48,264 nucleotides of DNA, from positions 1-48,264 of the forward strand of contig SUWW01000015.1 in assembly GCA_015061285.1 (NCBI GenBank), in the 5' to 3' direction. Below are positions 1-7,586 of this stretch, piece after piece. This DNA is from Bacteroidales bacterium (GTDB lineage: Bacteria; Bacteroidota; Bacteroidia; Bacteroidales; Marinilabiliaceae). Below the pieces are notes generated by a model. The model made no database searches. It was not told the origin of the DNA and saw nothing but the letters and a program-made list of their open reading frames with translations. Each line of letters opens with the position of its first letter. Positions within the stretch are counted from its first letter, which is position 1. The position numbers and the translations under genes were made by a program.

Positions 1-90
1 CCCGAAAGTTTGCTGCTTAATTTCTGTGGCTATTTTTTTTGAGAAAATGTTTGGATATAACCTATAATACTGTGCGAAAATTTAGTAAAG

Positions 91-132
91 TGTAAACCCC
101 TCAACTGTAAAGCATGTAAAGTTTTTTTACAC
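91..132. promoter_or_regulatory. Upstream activator site cluster 1 (TGTAAA repeats)
   Basis: Three direct half-sites (TGTAAAC at 91, TGTAAAG at 106 and 115) are followed by an inverted half-site, giving the near-palindrome TGTAAAGTTTTTTTACA at 115-131. The same arrangement occurs at 4895-4935, and in both places the palindrome ends 57 bp before a -24/-12 element. This is the geometry expected of an enhancer for an NtrC-type activator. The binding protein is inferred; the regulator encoded at 14598-15938 is the obvious candidate. Confidence 0.6.
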
Positions 133-187
133 TTCCTATTTCATATTCTTAGCTCTTAACTCTTAACTATCAACTAATTACAACTTT

Positions 188-203
188 TGGCACGCGCACT
201 GCT
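188..203 (+). promoter_or_regulatory. Sigma-54 (-24/-12) promoter of the ABC ATPase gene
   Basis: TGGCACGCGCACTGCT matches the sigma-54 consensus TGGCAC-N5-TTGC with GG and GC twelve bases apart. The start of transcription would fall near 214, about 55 bases before the ATPase start codon. A second copy of the element (TGGCACGCACTCTGCC) lies at 4991-5006 before the second permease. Confidence 0.65.
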
Positions 204-219
204 AATGTGTTTGCTGAAT

Positions 220-235
220 TGTAAGAATACTTACA
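220..235. repeat. Palindrome in the ATPase 5' leader
   Basis: TGTAAGAATACTTACA has perfect 6-bp arms around AATA and lies just downstream of the predicted sigma-54 start. It resembles the upstream TGTAAAG sites and might be a second regulator site. No matching palindrome follows the second sigma-54 promoter, so its role is uncertain. Confidence 0.3.
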
Positions 236-268
236 GTCATGGTATTTAACACTTAACACTAAAAGAAT

Positions 269-949
269 ATGATAACAGTAAACAATCTCACGAAGCTTTT
301 CCAATCGGAAGAAGTAGAAACCATTGCGCTCGATAAAATTTCGTTCAGCATCGACGAAGGCGATTTTGTAGCCATCATGGGACCTTCGGGATGTGGCAAA
401 TCTACGTTGCTCAACATTCTCGGTTTGCTCGATAGTCCTACCGAGGGCAGCTACGAATTGCTTGGCACCGAAGTGTCGAAACTCAAAGAGCGCGAGCGCA
501 CTCGTTTTCGCAAAGGCAACATCGGCTTTGTGTTCCAGAGCTTCAACCTTATCGACGACCTCAATGTATACGACAATGTGGAACTGCCATTGCGCTATAT
601 GAACATCTCGGCATCGGAGCGCAAAGAGCGTGTGAACGACATACTCAAACGTATGAACATAGCTCACCGTGCACAACACTTTCCGCAGCAGCTCTCGGGT
701 GGTCAGCAGCAGCGTACGGCCATTGCGCGTGCCGTTGTTTCGCGTCCGAAGTTGATTTTAGCCGACGAGCCCACTGGTAACCTCGATTCGAAGAACGGCA
801 AAGAGGTTATGGACCTTTTGCGCGAACTCAACAACGAAGGCACAACCATAGTTATGGTTACTCACTCGCAGAAAGATGCTTCGATGGCCAAGCGCACTAT
901 CAACCTCTTCGATGGTCAGATTGTTACAGATGTGAAGAACGAGTTGTAA
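269..949 (+). CDS. ABC transporter ATP-binding protein (MacB/LolD type)
   Basis: Cytoplasmic ATPase subunit of 226 residues, the usual length for the MacB/LolD class that powers FtsX-like permeases. Visible motifs are Walker A GPSGCGKST at residues 38-46, a Q-loop glutamine near 90, the signature LSGGQQQR at 142-149, Walker B LILADEPTG at 162-170 and the switch histidine at 199. It follows a sigma-54 type promoter. Its expected partner is the FtsX-like permease at 1607-3997, from which it is separated by an opposite-strand ORF6N gene. The family exports peptides, lipoproteins or antimicrobials or acts by mechanotransmission; the substrate here cannot be read from sequence. Confidence 0.93.
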   Translation: MITVNNLTKLFQSEEVETIALDKISFSIDEGDFVAIMGPSGCGKSTLLNILGLLDSPTEGSYELLGTEVSKLKERERTRFRKGNIGFVFQSFNLIDDLNVYDNVELPLRYMNISASERKERVNDILKRMNIAHRAQHFPQQLSGGQQQRTAIARAVVSRPKLILADEPTGNLDSKNGKEVMDLLRELNNEGTTIVMVTHSQKDASMAKRTINLFDGQIVTDVKNEL

Positions 950-973
950 ATTGAAAATTGGGAGTTGACAATT

Positions 974-1555
974 CTACTTGAAGCCTATGCGAGATCGTGG
1001 AGTAGCTTTTTTGTCGTCCAGTTTGAGTGCAAGTTCGCCAATAGCAACATATAGGTTGTCAATGTCTTTTCGAACATCTTCCGAAAGGTCGTTGACGGCT
1101 TCTAAATTCTCTTCTTGCTGCATGGCGAGTAAATCTACTTTGGCTCTAAGTTCGTTTATTTCAGCCGATACCGATTTGCTAAGTGTCAATGCTTCTCTAA
1201 CTTGTATGAAAGCGCGCATAATAGCTATATTGACCTTGATGGCCACCTCGCTATGCAGTACCGACGACAACATTGCTACGCCTTGCTCTGTAAAAGCAAA
1301 GGGCTTGTATTTTGTGTTTTTACCTTGTTTCAAGGTCACAATTTGTGATCTTGAAATTTTCAATAAACTATCAGCTTCTTCAAGGGAGAGTTCAAACATA
1401 AAATCCGAAGGGAATCTCTCGATATTTCGGCGAACGGCTTGTTTCAATGCTCTTGTTTCAACGCCATACAGCATTGCCAAATCAGAGTCGAGCATAACTC
1501 GCCTACCTCTAACCTCGCATATATAGTTATGAATATTAATCAGTTTATCATTCAT
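974..1555 (-). CDS. ORF6N domain protein
   Basis: A 193-residue protein whose N-terminal ~110 residues match the ORF6N domain (VRGRRVMLDSDLAMLYGVET, then RFPSDFMFELS and FTEQGVAMLSSVLHSE), a putative DNA-binding domain common in phages and Bacteroidetes accessory regions. The C-terminal part (about 125-180) is rich in charged heptads and is probably coiled coil. It lies antisense between the ABC ATPase and its permease and has its own -7 box at 1582-1589, so it looks like an independent inserted gene. The function of chromosomal ORF6N proteins is not established. Confidence 0.85.
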   Translation of the reverse strand: MNDKLINIHNYICEVRGRRVMLDSDLAMLYGVETRALKQAVRRNIERFPSDFMFELSLEEADSLLKISRSQIVTLKQGKNTKYKPFAFTEQGVAMLSSVLHSEVAIKVNIAIMRAFIQVREALTLSKSVSAEINELRAKVDLLAMQQEENLEAVNDLSEDVRKDIDNLYVAIGELALKLDDKKATPRSRIGFK

Positions 1556-1581
1556 ATATCTATAACTATTTGATATATCGA

Positions 1582-1589
1582 CAAATATA
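1582..1589 (-). promoter_or_regulatory. Bacteroidetes -7 box for the ORF6N gene
   Basis: On the minus strand this reads TATATTTG, a perfect match to TAnnTTTG, about 27 bases before the ORF6N start codon. No good -33 TTTG is visible. It lies just upstream of the divergent permease start, where I see no perfect plus-strand box. Confidence 0.5.
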
Positions 1590-1606
1590 TAAGTAAAATA
1601 TTTTGT

Positions 1607-3997
1607 ATGAAATCATTCATAAAATTCCTATCGCGACATAAACTCTACACCACCATCGAGGCTATTGGACTTACGGTGAGCCTGGCTTTCGTAATACTTA
1701 TTGGTAGCTACGTGGTGCAGCAATACGAGGTGGCGCACGAAGCGCCCGATTGGGAACGCACATTTGTACTCGGCACCGACGAATTTTTTGGTCTTTCCTA
1801 TTGGGATAAGGAAGAGGTTGAAGCCAACATTCCCGAGGTAGAAGTCATTACTCACGTGAATTGGTTGTGGGACGCCAAAGTGGAGATCGACAACGAAAAG
1901 CCGCGTTGCAGTGGTATGGCTACCGATGCCGCATTCTTCGATGTCTTCCCCGAATATCACCTCGTAGAAGGCGACGTGAAGAGTTTTGTAAGCAAGACCG
2001 ACGTTCTTGTAAGTCAGTCGTTTGCGCGTCGCATAGCTAAAGATGGCGAGAGCGTTGTGGGCAATGTCCTGAAGGTGAACGATACGGAGAAAACCATCAA
2101 AGGTGTGTTTGCCGACTTCGACCACCAGTTTTTCTTGGATGTAGATATTCTCACGCACATTTCCGACACTTGGGGCGCATCGATGCCAAAATCGTTCAGC
2201 AGCATAGGTGGTTATGCCACATGGTATCGCCTGTTGCCCAATGCCGACATTGAACAAGCGGAGGCCAAGGTGAAGGCTTTGTTGCATAAAAATTACGATC
2301 AAAATTGGTCGGCTGCTCGTGTAGACAAATGGCGCCCGTTCCGCATCGACGAAGCCTTCTTTAGTGGCAACGACACCCTCACCACTCGCAACGGCGATTT
2401 GAAAATGCTTCAGCTGCTCACCGTTGTTGTGCTGCTGCTCTTGTTGTCGGCCATATTCAACTACGTAAACTTGAGCCTCGCACTTACGGGCAAACGCGCC
2501 AAAGAGATGGCCACACGTCGTCTGTTGGGGGCTCAGCGCAGTAGCATTCTGCTGAAATACATAGTAGAATCGGTGTCGTTCACTGCCGTATGCTTCGGTG
2601 CGGCATTGGTATTGGCAAAACTGTTTGTACCAATGATGAACGAACTACTCTCCAATAGCGACCCCGAAATGGTGGCTTGGGGCATGGCTGAAACGTCCGT
2701 GCGTCTTTCGCTCATGCTTACGCCTAGCTACATCGGTGCATACGTAGCCTGCATAATATTTATAGGCACCATCTGCGGATTGCTACCTGCCTTCACCGCA
2801 TCGCGATGCAAACCTATCGACGTGATAAAAGGTACACTGCGCCTACAAAACAAATTGGTGCTAAACCGCATATTCATTGTGATTCAGAATGTTCTGACGG
2901 TGTTCCTCATAGCTATGGCTTTAGTTATGGAGGCACAGATGAACCACATGCTCAGTCGCCCAATGCACATAAAGACCGATAATCTCTATTACATAGAATA
3001 TATAGCGCGCGACGTCGATATGGCAAGGCTCCTCAAGGATAAATTGGAGCAACTTCCGTTTGTAAAACGCGTTGGCGTTAGTCAGGGTATGCCGTGCCAA
3101 ATCAACATGGCGATGGGTATTACTCTTGCCGACGAGACTGCTGTGGAACTGCCTGTAATTATTTGCGACACCACCTATTTCGACATGATGGGTTTTGAGG
3201 TGAAAGAAGATTTCGGAACGCCTAAGCCGCACTCAATATGGTTATGCGAATCGGCATACAACACAATTGTTGTTAACGACACGATAAATTCTGGTAAGAT
3301 TTTCAATGGCCATACAACATTCAACGGTGTAACTACAGAATTTATTGGTGGCGTGGTTGCCAACTTCCCTTCGCGTCCTGCTTCCGATGGCGACCTCCAT
3401 CCGAACTCTGCCGTAATAATAGGTAATTCCGAAGAGATGAAGTACGCCAACTACATGCTCATAGAAACCACAAGCGAAGACGAGGCCTTTGCCCAGCAGA
3501 TTCAGAATATATATAAAGAATGCCGCCAAGAGATTACAGGCGTACCAGAATCCGCATTCGACTATGGCTACCTACGCGATTTGGACTACAAGCTGCTCGA
3601 ACCCGTGCGCCGCACCATGCGCCTTGTGGAACTTTTTGCTGTGCTTTCGGTAATTATTTCGTTGCTTGGTTTGTTAGCTATGAGTACCTATTTCGCTGGC
3701 GAGAACACAAAGCAGATTGCCATTCGCAAAGTCTTCGGTAGCGATGTGCATAACGAGATATTTCGCAACATACGCGACTACATGGTGATGGTTGTCATAG
3801 CATGTGTCGTAGGCATTCCGCTTGCAGTTTGGGCTGCGAGAGTCTACCTCGAACGCTTCGCCTATCGCACAGAGAACTACGCATGGGTATTCTTTGCCGC
3901 CGTGGGCATATCTATAGCAATAGCTTTCGTCACGGTACTTTGGCAAACCTCCAAAGCCGCAAAAACAAACCCTGCCGAAGAATTGAAGAAAGAGTGA
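1607..3997 (+). CDS. FtsX/MacB-like ABC transporter permease 1
   Basis: A 796-residue inner-membrane permease with the duplicated FtsX layout. One TM helix at about 15-37 is followed by a ~230-residue periplasmic MacB-PCD-like domain, TM helices near 268-290, 318-340, 374-396 and 420-443, a second periplasmic domain, and three C-terminal helices near 676-695, 726-747 and 760-780. Conserved cytoplasmic stretches follow the first helix of each FtsX unit (KRAKEMATRRLLGAQ; TKQIAIRKVFGSD) and contact the ATPase in this family. Length is normal for Bacteroidales two-FtsX permeases. It is paralogous to the protein at 5053-7419. No own promoter is obvious, so it probably relies on read-through from the ATPase promoter across the ORF6N gene. 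Confidence 0.9.
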   Translation: MKSFIKFLSRHKLYTTIEAIGLTVSLAFVILIGSYVVQQYEVAHEAPDWERTFVLGTDEFFGLSYWDKEEVEANIPEVEVITHVNWLWDAKVEIDNEKPRCSGMATDAAFFDVFPEYHLVEGDVKSFVSKTDVLVSQSFARRIAKDGESVVGNVLKVNDTEKTIKGVFADFDHQFFLDVDILTHISDTWGASMPKSFSSIGGYATWYRLLPNADIEQAEAKVKALLHKNYDQNWSAARVDKWRPFRIDEAFFSGNDTLTTRNGDLKMLQLLTVVVLLLLLSAIFNYVNLSLALTGKRAKEMATRRLLGAQRSSILLKYIVESVSFTAVCFGAALVLAKLFVPMMNELLSNSDPEMVAWGMAETSVRLSLMLTPSYIGAYVACIIFIGTICGLLPAFTASRCKPIDVIKGTLRLQNKLVLNRIFIVIQNVLTVFLIAMALVMEAQMNHMLSRPMHIKTDNLYYIEYIARDVDMARLLKDKLEQLPFVKRVGVSQGMPCQINMAMGITLADETAVELPVIICDTTYFDMMGFEVKEDFGTPKPHSIWLCESAYNTIVVNDTINSGKIFNGHTTFNGVTTEFIGGVVANFPSRPASDGDLHPNSAVIIGNSEEMKYANYMLIETTSEDEAFAQQIQNIYKECRQEITGVPESAFDYGYLRDLDYKLLEPVRRTMRLVELFAVLSVIISLLGLLAMSTYFAGENTKQIAIRKVFGSDVHNEIFRNIRDYMVMVVIACVVGIPLAVWAARVYLERFAYRTENYAWVFFAAVGISIAIAFVTVLWQTSKAAKTNPAEELKKE

Positions 3998-4031
3998 GAA
4001 TTGAAGTAGATGTCTGAAATCAACAATTTTA

Positions 4032-4691
4032 TCATCTGAGTTCGTCCGATTCCCATTGCGCTACGTTGTTTTCGATATATACGGCGATGCGGTTCATTTC
4101 GTCGCGGTCGCGTATGATATGGTCGTGAAAACGCGTCTGCCACGCGAACGGCAGGGCGCTGGCGTTGGCAAAACGGGTGATGGCACGTTTCAGACCACCA
4201 ATTGTCGTAGATAATAGGCCACGTTTTTGTGATATGATTTGCATGTGTTCGTTCACGGATTCGTTTTTCCAACGATGGTTGATTGGCGTTTGTTGTAGAG
4301 ACGATGTGCACATCGTCTCTACGTCCGTCCCCGCACGATTTTGCATATCCCCATCAATAATCACAATTGCATGGATATGGTTGGGCATCACCACCCACAA
4401 TGGTATTTCGGCGTATGGATAATGCGACGACACGTTGCGCAATTGTTCATCTGCATAACGTCCGATTTCGTTTAGGTGCATTGTTGGTTCCGTTGTTTTG
4501 TGTAGAGACGGGGCGTTTTGTAGAGACGTTTCATGAAACGTCTCTACGGTAGGTTTCGAATTTATTTCCCCGAAAAAATGTTCCATATTCCTGGTGCAGA
4601 TGGTTACGAAATATGCACCGCCACTGTAATCGTGCCACGTAGCGCGCGCCGATGGTATGCGGTATCGGTTATGGTATAGATTGTCGGACAT
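4032..4691 (-). CDS. REP-associated tyrosine transposase (RAYT, Y1/HUH family)
   Basis: A 219-residue IS200-like single-strand transposase of the RAYT type, which acts on REP palindromes and is normally domesticated. The HUH motif is HIH at residues 105-107 (in VMPNHIHAIV) and Tyr205 in RIAVYIENN aligns with the catalytic tyrosine of TnpA-REP proteins. Two 28-bp palindromes sit inside the frame: residues 49-58 (VETFHETSLQ) and 124-133 (VETMCTSSLQ), both in loops that vary in the family, so the protein stays open. Two more copies of the same palindromes lie upstream. The gene is antisense between the two permease genes and has a -7 box at 4717-4724. Confidence 0.88.
   Translation of the reverse strand: MSDNLYHNRYRIPSARATWHDYSGGAYFVTICTRNMEHFFGEINSKPTVETFHETSLQNAPSLHKTTEPTMHLNEIGRYADEQLRNVSSHYPYAEIPLWVVMPNHIHAIVIIDGDMQNRAGTDVETMCTSSLQQTPINHRWKNESVNEHMQIISQKRGLLSTTIGGLKRAITRFANASALPFAWQTRFHDHIIRDRDEMNRIAVYIENNVAQWESDELR
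4295..4322. repeat. REP-like palindrome, type B, inside the RAYT gene
   Basis: A perfect 28-bp palindrome with arms GTAGAGACGATGTG and CACATCGTCTCTAC. It lies in frame in the transposase gene and encodes residues 124-133. It is identical to the copy at 4827-4854. Confidence 0.85.
4502..4510. repeat. Partial REP-like arm
   Basis: A solitary GTAGAGACG arm lies 18 bp from the same arm of the full palindrome at 4520-4547, also within the transposase gene. It looks like the remnant of a third intragenic copy. Confidence 0.4.
4520..4547. repeat. REP-like palindrome, type A, inside the RAYT gene
   Basis: A perfect 28-bp palindrome with arms GTAGAGACGTTTCA and TGAAACGTCTCTAC. Its edge coincides with the first base of codon 49 of the transposase. 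It is identical to the copy at 4770-4797. Confidence 0.85.
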
Positions 4692-4716
4692 GGTTGTGCA
4701 TCAGATGGTTATGGTG

Positions 4717-4724
4717 CAAATATA
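4717..4724 (-). promoter_or_regulatory. Bacteroidetes -7 box for the RAYT gene
   Basis: The minus strand reads TATATTTG (TAnnTTTG), placing the transcript start about 20 bases before the transposase ATG at 4691. No clear -33 element is visible. Confidence 0.5.
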
Positions 4725-4769
4725 ACGTCCCGATGGGGATTTTTATGTATATATACGCGTATTTCACCT

Positions 4770-4797
4770 GTAGAGACGTTTCATGAAACGTCTCTAC
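4770..4797. repeat. REP-like palindrome, type A, upstream of the RAYT gene
   Basis: Identical to the intragenic palindrome at 4520-4547. With the type B copy at 4827-4854 it forms an A-B pair that mirrors the B-A order inside the gene. Confidence 0.85.
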
Positions 4798-4826
4798 AAT
4801 CCGACATTTTTTTTTACGGATTTCGC

Positions 4827-4854
4827 GTAGAGACGATGTGCACATCGTCTCTAC
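4827..4854. repeat. REP-like palindrome, type B, upstream of the RAYT gene
   Basis: Identical to the intragenic palindrome at 4295-4322. The 29 bp between it and the type A copy at 4770-4797 include a run of nine T residues. Confidence 0.85.
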
Positions 4855-4894
4855 GACAACAAACGCCATCGATATAATTACAAAATGTTCCATC

Positions 4895-4935
4895 TGTAAA
4901 CCTCCCACTGTAAAGTCTGTAAAGTTTCTTTACAC
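4895..4935. promoter_or_regulatory. Upstream activator site cluster 2 (TGTAAA repeats)
   Basis: Direct half-sites at 4895 (TGTAAAC), 4909 and 4918 (TGTAAAG) plus an inverted arm make the palindrome TGTAAAGTTTCTTTACA (4918-4934) with perfect 7-bp arms. Its end is 57 bp from the -24 element at 4991, exactly as in cluster 1. The intervening DNA also resembles that at 132-187, which suggests a duplicated promoter cassette. Confidence 0.65.
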
Positions 4936-4990
4936 ATTTAGTACTGTACTCTTAACTCTAAACTTTTAACTCTCAACTATTTACCACTTT

Positions 4991-5006
4991 TGGCACGCAC
5001 TCTGCC
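4991..5006 (+). promoter_or_regulatory. Sigma-54 (-24/-12) promoter of permease 2
   Basis: TGGCACGCACTCTGCC fits TGGCAC-N5-TTGC with canonical spacing. Transcription would start near 5018, about 35 bases before the permease ATG. This gives permease 2 its own regulated promoter separate from the ATPase promoter. Confidence 0.65.
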
Positions 5007-5052
5007 TATGGGATTGTCGATTTGTAAATAGATAATTGTAAAAAACAACGAT

Positions 5053-7419
5053 ATGAAGCAGAATCTCATTACCAAAGTACTCTCGTTGGGCATTGGCTTG
5101 GCGCTTGGCATAGTACTTATAGCGAAGGTCTTTTTCGAACTTAGCTACGACAGTTTTTATAAAGATATTGACCGTGTATATAGCATTTGGACTGGATATA
5201 CGCAGAATTCAGATAGTCACGATTTTGGACAGGTGAGCGGCGCTACGGCTCTTGGGTTTCGAGCTGAAGTGCCTGGCGTTGAGGCTGCTACGCGTACTAC
5301 GTTCATCTTCAATGACAATAATTATATCGATGAGAAAAACAACAAAATCACGGGCGTTTTGGTGGCTACCGACAGCTGCTTCTTCGATGTGTTCGATCGT
5401 CCTATTCTTGCTGGCAATCCTAAAGCCGCATTGAGTAAAAATGGCTGTGTGATGGTGTCGCGCTCGTTTGCTGAGAAGCTGCTAACGTCTAATAACGAAA
5501 GTGTTAGAGATGTGCTTGGTAAACAAATCTACAACGAAGATGTTCCCAATGTAAAGCTCACCATAGAGGGCGTGTACGAAGATTTCCCGAAGAATGGCAG
5601 TCTCTACTACGACATTCTTCTATCGATGGTATCATACCGAAAGGAGAGCTACGAAAATTGGATTGGCAACGACCGCTACAAAGGCTACGTAAAGCTTGCC
5701 GATGGTGTCGACCCTCATTCGCTCAAAGATGCTATTCGCAAGATGCAAGAGGCGCACCAGCCGTTGGCGCAATTTGAGCAAAATGGCATATCGTTGTGGT
5801 ATTATCTCAAGCCTTATAGCTCCATTCACACCTCCGACCCCGAAGTGCATTCGCAAATAGTTATGCTCTCGATTGTTGCTGCGCTCCTGATACTTATATC
5901 GCTGCTCAACTACATACTTATCGTTATATCTACAATAGTGAAACGCTCAAAGGAGGTTGGCATACGCAAATGCTATGGTGCCGAGGCTCGCAATATTTAT
6001 GCGTTGCTAAGTCGCGAAGCTGGTCTGCACGTATTTCTGTCGCTCTTAGTGGCTGCTATAATTATAGGCATCTGCCGAAGCGAGGTAGAGAACTTGCTTG
6101 GTGTGCCATTCAGCACACTGCTTGTGCCGCAAAGTGTAGTGGCTATCGTGGGCGTTGTCGTGCTCATACTCGTAGTATCTATTGTGGTGCCAGCGCAACT
6201 CTACACACGCATACCTATCTACGTGGCGTTGAAGAGCTACACCGAAAATTCGCGCCGATGGAAACTCGGTTTGGTTGGCACGCAAGTGTTCATCAACGTG
6301 TTTTTAGCTATAATGATGATAATAGTTGGTACTCAATACGAAAAAGTATCGCATAGCAACACGGGCTACAATTACGAAAATCTCTACTATTTCAGCACCT
6401 ACAATGGCGATCGAGTAGCGCAGCAGCGTGCTATTTCGACATTAAGGTCGCTTCCAGAAGTTTCGGGCGTTGCTACGGCCTACAATATTCCATATCAAGG
6501 CTCAAGCGGCGACAACGTCTATCTGCCATCTGCACCCGAAAAGGAGCTTTTCAACTTTGCCGACCAATACGATTGTTCTGAAAATTTCTGCGAACTCTTA
6601 GATATAGAATACGTCACTGGCCGTGCGCCGCGCGATTCATCGGAGATTGCTGTAGATGAAGAGTTTGTAAAAAAGATGTCGCAATTTACCGATTGGAGCG
6701 ATGGCGCTGTGGGTAAACAAATTTTGGTTACAGGACATAAACCTACAATTGGTACAGCCTTTATGGACCTTGCATCGTATACTATTTCTGGTGTATACAA
6801 GAGTTATCTCATTGGCAATCTTATAAATGTAGACCGTCGTCCGAGTGCGCTCTTCTATGGCAACATAGAAAACCCTAATTCATACATGCCACACACCTTT
6901 TTCAAGGTAAAGAATAATGATGCGCCGACTATGAATAAAATTCGTACTGCACTTGCGGAAATGTCTGATGGTAAGGAGGTTAATATTATCTCGTACGAAG
7001 AAGAGATGCGTAATATCTATTCCGACAGCCTCAAGATGCGCAACACCATAGCCGTTGGCGGTATCTTCAGCATACTTATAGCAGCGCTCGGTCTATTCGG
7101 CTTCATTCGCGACGAGGCGCAGCGCCGTAGTAAAGAGATTGCCGTGCGCAAGATAAACGGAGCTTCCACTCGCGACATAACGGCGCTCTTTGTATGGGGC
7201 ATAATGAAGTTTTCGGTAATTATGGCAGCCTTGGCAGCCGTAGTCACACTCTTTGCTGCACAAAAATGGCTCGAGCAATTTGCCGATAAGATTTCGCTCA
7301 ACCCACTCTATTTCATTGGCGGCACATTGGCGGTGCTTGCTCTGGTGGCTGGCATAGTTATGCTCTGTTGTCTCCGCATAGCACGAGCAAACCCAGTGGA
7401 TTCGCTGAAAAATGAGTGA
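5053..7419 (+). CDS. FtsX/MacB-like ABC transporter permease 2
   Basis: A 788-residue inner-membrane permease, paralogous to the one at 1607-3997. An N-terminal helix (about 6-28) is followed by a periplasmic MacB-PCD-like domain, three or four helices near 275-395, a fifth near 410-430, a second periplasmic domain, and three C-terminal helices (about 660-680, 710-730, 755-775). KEVGIRKCYGAEARN and KEIAVRKINGASTRD are the conserved post-helix motifs of the two FtsX units. It has no ATPase gene of its own, so it presumably shares the ATPase at 269-949. A sigma-54 promoter with upstream sites lies directly in front. The substrate is unknown. Confidence 0.9.
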   Translation: MKQNLITKVLSLGIGLALGIVLIAKVFFELSYDSFYKDIDRVYSIWTGYTQNSDSHDFGQVSGATALGFRAEVPGVEAATRTTFIFNDNNYIDEKNNKITGVLVATDSCFFDVFDRPILAGNPKAALSKNGCVMVSRSFAEKLLTSNNESVRDVLGKQIYNEDVPNVKLTIEGVYEDFPKNGSLYYDILLSMVSYRKESYENWIGNDRYKGYVKLADGVDPHSLKDAIRKMQEAHQPLAQFEQNGISLWYYLKPYSSIHTSDPEVHSQIVMLSIVAALLILISLLNYILIVISTIVKRSKEVGIRKCYGAEARNIYALLSREAGLHVFLSLLVAAIIIGICRSEVENLLGVPFSTLLVPQSVVAIVGVVVLILVVSIVVPAQLYTRIPIYVALKSYTENSRRWKLGLVGTQVFINVFLAIMMIIVGTQYEKVSHSNTGYNYENLYYFSTYNGDRVAQQRAISTLRSLPEVSGVATAYNIPYQGSSGDNVYLPSAPEKELFNFADQYDCSENFCELLDIEYVTGRAPRDSSEIAVDEEFVKKMSQFTDWSDGAVGKQILVTGHKPTIGTAFMDLASYTISGVYKSYLIGNLINVDRRPSALFYGNIENPNSYMPHTFFKVKNNDAPTMNKIRTALAEMSDGKEVNIISYEEEMRNIYSDSLKMRNTIAVGGIFSILIAALGLFGFIRDEAQRRSKEIAVRKINGASTRDITALFVWGIMKFSVIMAALAAVVTLFAAQKWLEQFADKISLNPLYFIGGTLAVLALVAGIVMLCCLRIARANPVDSLKNE

Positions 7420-7540
7420 TTGTTAGTAGTTACGAATTACGAGTTAGTAATTACGAGTTTTGAATTATGAATTTGGGAATACGATGTTCACTCGTCGTAA
7501 CTCTTAATTCTTAATTCGAAACTCTTAATTCATTATAATC
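7420..7540. repeat. Degenerate AATTACGAGTT / TTAATTC intergenic repeats
   Basis: The spacer after permease 2 is made of imperfect repeats such as TTACGAATTACGAGT and CTTAATTCTTAATTCGAA. Similar material occurs at 150-180, 4949-4978 and 14557-14597. Such low-complexity spacers are common between Bacteroidales genes; no specific role is visible. Confidence 0.45.
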
Positions 7541-7551
7541 CTCTTGTTGCC

Positions 7552-7559
7552 TAACTTTG
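7552..7559 (+). promoter_or_regulatory. Bacteroidetes -7 box for murF-alr
   Basis: TAACTTTG is a perfect TAnnTTTG. It puts the transcript start near 7565 and therefore excludes the in-frame TTG at 7557 as start codon, favouring the ATG at 7587. Confidence 0.55.
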
Positions 7560-7586
7560 GTGCCCGAAAAAATTTGGAGTACTAAA

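Noticed and set aside
4669-4908. Minus-strand ORF running through the upstream REP palindromes
   Set aside because: It is open mainly because the palindromes are readable in several frames; no domain, and it overlaps the RAYT promoter.
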